A DNA stretch of 64,000 nucleotides from Corallococcus coralloides DSM 2259. Its GTDB lineage: Bacteria > Myxococcota > Myxococcia > Myxococcales > Myxococcaceae. Below the pieces are notes generated by a model. It was not told the origin of the DNA. It ran no database searches and saw nothing but the letters and a program-made list of their open reading frames with translations. Positions 59,401 through 64,000 of the stretch are shown piece by piece. The first letter of the stretch is position 1; each line of letters begins with the position of its first letter. The stretch covers positions 8,282,328 to 8,346,327 of the forward strand of contig NC_017030.1 in the NCBI RefSeq assembly GCF_000255295.1, read 5' to 3'. Made by a program: the position numbers and the translations under genes.

Positions 59401-62400
59401 ATGGCCCTTCCGTCCACGCTGCGTCTTCCCCCGACCGCGGAGATCGCCTTCGGATCCACGGTGCTGAAGCAACCGGAGCTGTTGCGCCGGGCGTCCCGGG
59501 TGGCGCGGCGGCTGCGGGCCGAGTGGAACGTGCGGCCGGGAGACCGCGTGGGGCTGATGGTGGTGCCCGGGCCGGAGGTCATCCCGGCCATCCTGGGCAT
59601 CTGGATGGCGGGCGCGGCCTACGTGCCGTTGGATCCCTTCCTCCCCGACGAGCGGCTCCTGCGCATCCTGCGTGACGCGGGCCTGCGAGGCGTCGTCACG
59701 CAGCGCATGCACCGCGTCTCCGTGGGGCTCCTGGAGACGTGGCTGGGGACTCCCCTGCCCTTCCTGGAGGCGGATGCGACGGCGGTGGATGGCGCGGAGG
59801 ACATCGACGTCTCGGACGTCATCGACGCGCCGCCGGACCGGCCCGCCTACCTCATCTACACCTCCGGCAGCACGGGTGAGCCCAAGGGCGTGGTGTGCAC
59901 GTTCCGGGGGCTCGTGAACCTGGTGCACGGCGTGGGGCCGCTCCTGGGCCTGGGGCCGGACACGCGGCACCTCCAGTTCGCCAGCATCAACTTCGACGCG
60001 TCCGTGTGGGAGGTGTTCCCCACGCTGTTCGCGGGCGGCACCGTGGTGCAGGGCACGCGCGAGGACCTGCTGCCCGGCCGGCGCATGGCGGAGTACCTGC
60101 GCCAGCAGCGCGTGACCCACCTGTGCCTGCCGCCGTCCGTGCTGGGGCAGCTGGGGCCGCACGTGGACACGCTGCCGGACGTGGCGTGCGTGGTGATGGC
60201 GGGCGAGCGCTGCCCGGCGCCGCTCGCGGAGCGGTGGCATGCATCCGGCCGCCGCGTCTTCAACGCCTACGGCCCCACGGAGGGGACGGTCTGCGCGACC
60301 GCGTACCGGGTGAAGGGCGGCGAGTCGCCCGTGCCCATCGGACAGGCGCTGCCGGGCGTGCAGCTGCGCGTGGTGGGAGCGGATGGCCAGGACGTCACCG
60401 ACGGCGCGACAGGCGAGGTGTGGATTGGCGGCGAGGGCGTGGCGGAGGGCTACCGCAACCAGCCCGAGCGCACGCGGGAGCGCTTCCCCACGGACGCCCG
60501 GGGCGCCCGGTGGTACCGCACCGGTGACGAGGCCGTGCGCCGCGCGGACGGGGCGCTGGTGTTCCTGGGCCGGATGGATCAGCAGGTGAAGCTGCGCGGC
60601 TTCCGCATCGAGCTGGAGGCCATCGAGCAGGCGCTGTACGCGTACCCGGGTGTCGCGCAGGCGGCGGTGACGGTCTTCGAGCACACGGACGCGCAGGGCC
60701 AGACGACGGGCCTGCTGGTGGCGTACCACAGCGTGCAGGAGGGCCACACGGTGTCGCTGGACGCGCTGCGCGCGCACCTGGGCGTCGTGCTGCCGGACTA
60801 CATGGTGCCGCACCGCTTCGTGGCGCTGCCGCGCCTGCCGCTCATGCCCCACCTGGGCAAGGTGGACCGGGCAGCGCTGCCGCCTCCGGCGGACTGGGTG
60901 GGCGCCACCGCGTCCGAAACCCGCACCGCCGCGCCCGCGACTCCCGCGACTCCCATCGACCGGCTGTGCCGCGCCTTCGAGCGGGGTCTGCGCGCGGCTC
61001 CTGGCACCGTCACGGCGAACACGCACTTCTTCCAGGCGGGCGGTGACTCGCTGGGCGTGGCGCACGTGCTGGCCCAGGTGGAGGAGGACTTCGGCGTGTC
61101 GCTGCCGTCGCGCCGCGTGTACTCGCACCCCACGCCCCAGCTGCTCCTGGCCTTCTGCGAGGCCGGCGCGGTCCCGGCCGAAGCGGGCCCTCAAGGCGTG
61201 CGCGCCACGCTGCTGACCGACGCGCGGTCCGCGGCCCTGCCCCGGCTCACGGCTCCCGTGCTCGTCACGCAGCCGCCGCGCACGCTCCTGCTCACGGGGG
61301 CGACGGGGTTCCTGGGCATCCACCTGCTGGCCGCGCTGGCGCCCCGCGTGGAGCGCATCCACTGCCTGGTGCGAGCGCGCGACGACGCGGAAGCCGGCGC
61401 GCGGCTTCGCGCCACCGCTCGCAAGTACGGCGTGCACCTGCCCTGGCGCGACGGGCGCATCCAGGCGGTGGCGGGCGACATCACCCGGACGCGGCTGGGG
61501 CTGGAGGCGTCGGTCCATGACGCCCTGGCGCTCCAGTGCGACGCGGTGGTGCACTCGGCCGCGAGCATCAGCTACATCCTGCCGTACGCGGACGCGGGGA
61601 GGCCCAACGTCGCCGGCACGCAGCAGGTGCTGGCCTTCTGCGCGCACGGCCGCGCGAAGCCCCTGCACCACGTGTCCTCGCTCAGCGTCCACGGCGCGGT
61701 GGGCACGCTGCTGGGCCTGGAGGAGGTGGACGAGGACTTCGCGCTGGAGCGCTCGCTGGACCTGATGTCCTACGAGAACGGCTACACGCGGGCCAAGTGG
61801 GTCGCGGAGCGGCTCGCCGTGGACGCGCGCGACAGCGGCCTGCCGGTCAGCATCTACCGGCCGGGCTTCATCCAGGGCCACAGCCGCACGGGCATTGGCA
61901 ACGCGGACGACATGCTGTGCCGGCTGCTGGTGGGCAACGCGCAGCTGGGCATGTCGCCGGACCTGCCGGACAAGTACTGGCTGCCGGTGCCGGTGGACTA
62001 CGTGGCCAGCGCCACCGCGCACCTGGTGCTCACCCAGTCCCCGGGCGGCACGTACAACCTGGCGCCGGAGCGCGAGCAGGAGCCGAGCCACAACGCCCTC
62101 TTCGACATGCTGGGCGCGCACGGGCACCCGGTGCGCCGCGTGGCGCCGGCGGTGTGGCTGCGCGAGCTGGGGCGGGTGGGGCCGGACAACGCCCTCTTCC
62201 CGCTGGTCGCGTTCCTGCGGGAGAAGGTCTACCACGGCACCCGCACGGTGCTGGAGCTGCACCACCGCACGCCGCGCGTGCGCACGGACCACACCCGCGC
62301 CGCGCTGGCGGGCACGGACATCCAGTGCCCGGACATCGACGCGGCCCTGCTGCGCCGCTACGTGAAGGACCTCTTCGCGCGCCACCGCTCCGCGGCCCTC

Positions 62401-62409
62401 GCCGCGTAG
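59401..62409 (+). CDS. Stand-alone adenylation-thiolation-reductase enzyme (NRPS-like)
   Basis: 1,002 residues. The adenylation domain (about 1-500) has YTSGSTGEPKG near 153, FNAYGPTEGT near 290, GEVWIGGEGVAEGYRN, WYRTGDEAVRR and LGRMDQQVKLRGFRIELE. The closing Lys lies in GKVDR. A thiolation domain carries the phosphopantetheine Ser in QAGGDSLG (near 549). The thioester reductase has LTGATGFLGIHLLA (near 632) and the catalytic Tyr/Lys in YTRAKWVAE. The code read by eye is D-A-W-C-V-A-A-V-C-K, like phenylalanine-type domains. It would activate an amino acid, load it on the carrier and release it as aldehyde or alcohol. Confidence 0.88.
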   Translation: MALPSTLRLPPTAEIAFGSTVLKQPELLRRASRVARRLRAEWNVRPGDRVGLMVVPGPEVIPAILGIWMAGAAYVPLDPFLPDERLLRILRDAGLRGVVTQRMHRVSVGLLETWLGTPLPFLEADATAVDGAEDIDVSDVIDAPPDRPAYLIYTSGSTGEPKGVVCTFRGLVNLVHGVGPLLGLGPDTRHLQFASINFDASVWEVFPTLFAGGTVVQGTREDLLPGRRMAEYLRQQRVTHLCLPPSVLGQLGPHVDTLPDVACVVMAGERCPAPLAERWHASGRRVFNAYGPTEGTVCATAYRVKGGESPVPIGQALPGVQLRVVGADGQDVTDGATGEVWIGGEGVAEGYRNQPERTRERFPTDARGARWYRTGDEAVRRADGALVFLGRMDQQVKLRGFRIELEAIEQALYAYPGVAQAAVTVFEHTDAQGQTTGLLVAYHSVQEGHTVSLDALRAHLGVVLPDYMVPHRFVALPRLPLMPHLGKVDRAALPPPADWVGATASETRTAAPATPATPIDRLCRAFERGLRAAPGTVTANTHFFQAGGDSLGVAHVLAQVEEDFGVSLPSRRVYSHPTPQLLLAFCEAGAVPAEAGPQGVRATLLTDARSAALPRLTAPVLVTQPPRTLLLTGATGFLGIHLLAALAPRVERIHCLVRARDDAEAGARLRATARKYGVHLPWRDGRIQAVAGDITRTRLGLEASVHDALALQCDAVVHSAASISYILPYADAGRPNVAGTQQVLAFCAHGRAKPLHHVSSLSVHGAVGTLLGLEEVDEDFALERSLDLMSYENGYTRAKWVAERLAVDARDSGLPVSIYRPGFIQGHSRTGIGNADDMLCRLLVGNAQLGMSPDLPDKYWLPVPVDYVASATAHLVLTQSPGGTYNLAPEREQEPSHNALFDMLGAHGHPVRRVAPAVWLRELGRVGPDNALFPLVAFLREKVYHGTRTVLELHHRTPRVRTDHTRAALAGTDIQCPDIDAALLRRYVKDLFARHRSAALAA

Positions 62410-62422
62410 CGGGGGCCGGCCG

Positions 62423-63694
62423 TCAGTGGTGCGGCGGGAACTTCCCCTGTCCGTCACCGAAGCGGTAGTGGGCCACCACCGGCTGGTGGTCCGAGGACTC
62501 GGTGGAGCGGTCCACCTCGAAGAGGACCGGAATCAGCGAGCGCGTCGCGTAGAAGTTGTCGAAGCGCTTGCCCGTGGCGTGCACCACGCCGTGGCTGTCC
62601 GGGTGCGAGGTGAGCGTGGCGCAGTCCGCGATGTCCTGCAGGCGCCACCACGCGGGGCTGTGCTTGGGAATCTGGCCGGAGCTCAGCTCCTGACGGGCGT
62701 GGTGGGGCGTCGTCAGCGAGTGGTCCGCCAGCCGCACGCGCACCGTCGTGGCGTGGCACACCGTCTCCGGCAGCTCCTGCTCCAGCGTGTGCAGTTCGTG
62801 GCGCAGGCGCGGGTCCGCGATGTTGCCCACGCCGCGGTCGCCCACCGTGACGTTGTGCATGTCGTCGCCGTAGCGCTGGCGGAACTCCTCGATGGTGTCC
62901 GTGTCGTTGTCCTGCTTCGGGTGCAGCAGGTGCGCCACCAGCCAGGAGCCGCCCCGCTTGATGGCGGTGTTGGCGTTGAAGTCACCCAGCACGACGGCGG
63001 GGACGCCTTCGCGGCGGCGCAGGAGCGCGTTGAGCTGGCGCAGGTTGAGGGCGTTGATGGCCGAGTCCCCCAGCGCGTGGTGCAGGTTGTAGAGGTAGAG
63101 CGGGCGGCCCTCCACCTGGAGCTTCAGCCACAGCACGCCCCGGTCCTCCACCAGCTCTCCCGCGTAGCCCTGGCGCGCGATGGCGTCATTGCGCTCGGCG
63201 TCGGTGAGGACGTAGGTGAAGTGCGCGGCGTCCACGATGGGGTGGCGGCTGAGCCACGCCTTGCCGTTCACCAGCCGGGTGCCGTCGTCGCCGTCGCTGC
63301 CCTGGTACGCCAGGTGGAAGCCGAAGCGGGACGCGAGCAGCACCGACATGGGCACGCCCGCCTCCTGCAGGCCGATGACGTCCGGCATGCGGTCCTGGGC
63401 CTCCAGCTGGGTGAAGTACTCCAGCAGCGCCTCCTGGCGCTCGCCGCCCATGAGGATGTTGTAGCTCATCACCGTGAGGCCCGGTCCCCGGGGCGCGCGT
63501 GGCGAGGGGTGGTGCACGATGAAGGTGCGGCCGTCTCCCAACCGGCGCTCGCTCGAGGGCAGCGGCACGGCCTGGAAGTCCGGCAGGGTCAGGGTGGGAT
63601 CACGCTTCGGCAAAACGTCCTCCTGCCCACTCGGCTTGCGTCCGAGCAGGTGTCCTACGGCGGGCAGGTGTTCCAGCACTTCGGGCATCTTCAT
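62423..63694 (-). CDS. Endonuclease/exonuclease/phosphatase family protein
   Basis: 423 residues. An N-terminal tail of about 70 residues precedes the EEP fold: VMSYNILMGG, DVIGLQEAGV, LVNGKAWLSRHPI, LYLYNLHHALGD, VVLGDFNANT and SSDHQPVVAHY. These carry the metal and phosphate residues of the DNase I/sphingomyelinase-like superfamily. The substrate is unknown. The ATG at 63694 has GGGAGGG just upstream. No signal peptide is seen, so it appears cytosolic. Confidence 0.85.
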   Translation of the reverse strand: MKMPEVLEHLPAVGHLLGRKPSGQEDVLPKRDPTLTLPDFQAVPLPSSERRLGDGRTFIVHHPSPRAPRGPGLTVMSYNILMGGERQEALLEYFTQLEAQDRMPDVIGLQEAGVPMSVLLASRFGFHLAYQGSDGDDGTRLVNGKAWLSRHPIVDAAHFTYVLTDAERNDAIARQGYAGELVEDRGVLWLKLQVEGRPLYLYNLHHALGDSAINALNLRQLNALLRRREGVPAVVLGDFNANTAIKRGGSWLVAHLLHPKQDNDTDTIEEFRQRYGDDMHNVTVGDRGVGNIADPRLRHELHTLEQELPETVCHATTVRVRLADHSLTTPHHARQELSSGQIPKHSPAWWRLQDIADCATLTSHPDSHGVVHATGKRFDNFYATRSLIPVLFEVDRSTESSDHQPVVAHYRFGDGQGKFPPHH

Positions 63695-63913
63695 GCCGCC
63701 CTCCCCTTGCTGGGGCGCCAGGCCCGCGAGGTGCCATGAGCAAAGGGGAAGCGATGTCGGGCGTCATGCCGTCGCGCTGTGGATTCCACCAAGCCTCCAT
63801 CTAGAAGTCCTCCGCTCAAGTTCGTGGCGGCGGGCCTCGTCTGCCAGCGTCATGCAGGGGACGGGCGCTCGGCCGGAAGGTTGCCCTGCGTGCGCCGGGC
63901 ATGAACCGGGCGT

Positions 63914-63934
63914 CGGACGGTGCACATCCGTCCG
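63914..63934 (+). promoter_or_regulatory. Hairpin upstream of the last partial gene
   Basis: 7-bp arms, CGGACGG and CCGTCCG, with a 7-nt loop (extendable by a wobble and a pair) lie about 50 bp before the ATG at 63984. Role unclear. Confidence 0.25.
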
Positions 63935-63983
63935 GCGCGGAATCGGCCCGGGCCTGGGGCGCGGGTGGTTAGATGGGTGGGCG

Positions 63984-64000
63984 ATGAAGGAACTCGATGA
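63984..64000 (+). CDS. Start of an unidentified gene, cut off by the window
   Basis: An ATG at 63984 opens a frame reading MKELDE to the end. Five codons are too few for a function, and the start itself is uncertain. Confidence 0.25.

Overview
The window is high-GC, densely packed bacterial DNA. The predicted proteins are typical of a myxobacterium of the Myxococcus/Corallococcus type: many lipoproteins and outer-membrane barrels, Cys-rich secreted proteases, an alternative complex III respiratory operon, and lone NRPS-like enzymes. The organism is inferred from gene content only. No rRNA or tRNA gene, insertion sequence, prophage or CRISPR array was recognised.

Layout: 1-8.5 kb holds a partial M49-type peptidase, htpG, a ketopantoate reductase, a CAAX-type membrane protease, a large subtilisin-family lipoprotein and an FAD oxidoreductase. 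8.6-17.5 kb is tryptophan biosynthesis in two convergent blocks: aroF-trpD-trpC-trpF-trpB-trpA on the plus strand (followed by a GNAT and a histidine phosphatase) and trpE-trpG on the minus strand. DAHP synthase feeds chorismate production, TrpEG makes anthranilate and TrpDCFBA finishes tryptophan. 17.5-24.6 kb holds an SH3-like lipoprotein or secreted protein and then the four-gene ligase-associated DNA repair cluster (MBL exonuclease, ATP-dependent ligase, Lhr-type helicase, PdeM endonuclease).

25.0-37.9 kb is one long, translationally coupled respiratory operon: actABCDEF (alternative complex III, a quinol:electron acceptor oxidoreductase), a small single-pass membrane protein, a SCO copper chaperone and coxB-coxA-coxC-coxD (aa3-type cytochrome oxidase of the A2 subclass). 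It closes with a clear intrinsic terminator. Together they would pass electrons from quinol through ActA/ActE haems and the CoxB haem/CuA site to oxygen.

37.9-47.1 kb is a mixed region of outer-membrane and lipoprotein genes, two small-molecule enzymes, a RanBP2-zinc-finger membrane protein and a 1.27-kb non-coding gap. The gap contains a roughly 630-bp degenerate tandem repeat in which most units carry a G-quadruplex motif on the minus strand. 47.1-51.3 kb holds an archaeal-type XPB helicase and Bax1 (DUF790) nuclease pair, flanked by two degenerate receiver proteins and an XRE regulator. 51.4-64 kb holds a metallophosphoesterase, two tandem DUF418 membrane proteins, a thermolysin-family (M4) secreted protease with a strong terminator, a quinone oxidoreductase, a stand-alone adenylation-thiolation-reductase enzyme with a phenylalanine-like specificity code, and an EEP-family phosphohydrolase. 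The strongest leads for new biology are the G-quadruplex repeat array, the XPB-Bax1 locus with its pseudo-receivers, the A-T-R enzyme, and the folded leaders of the two trp operons.
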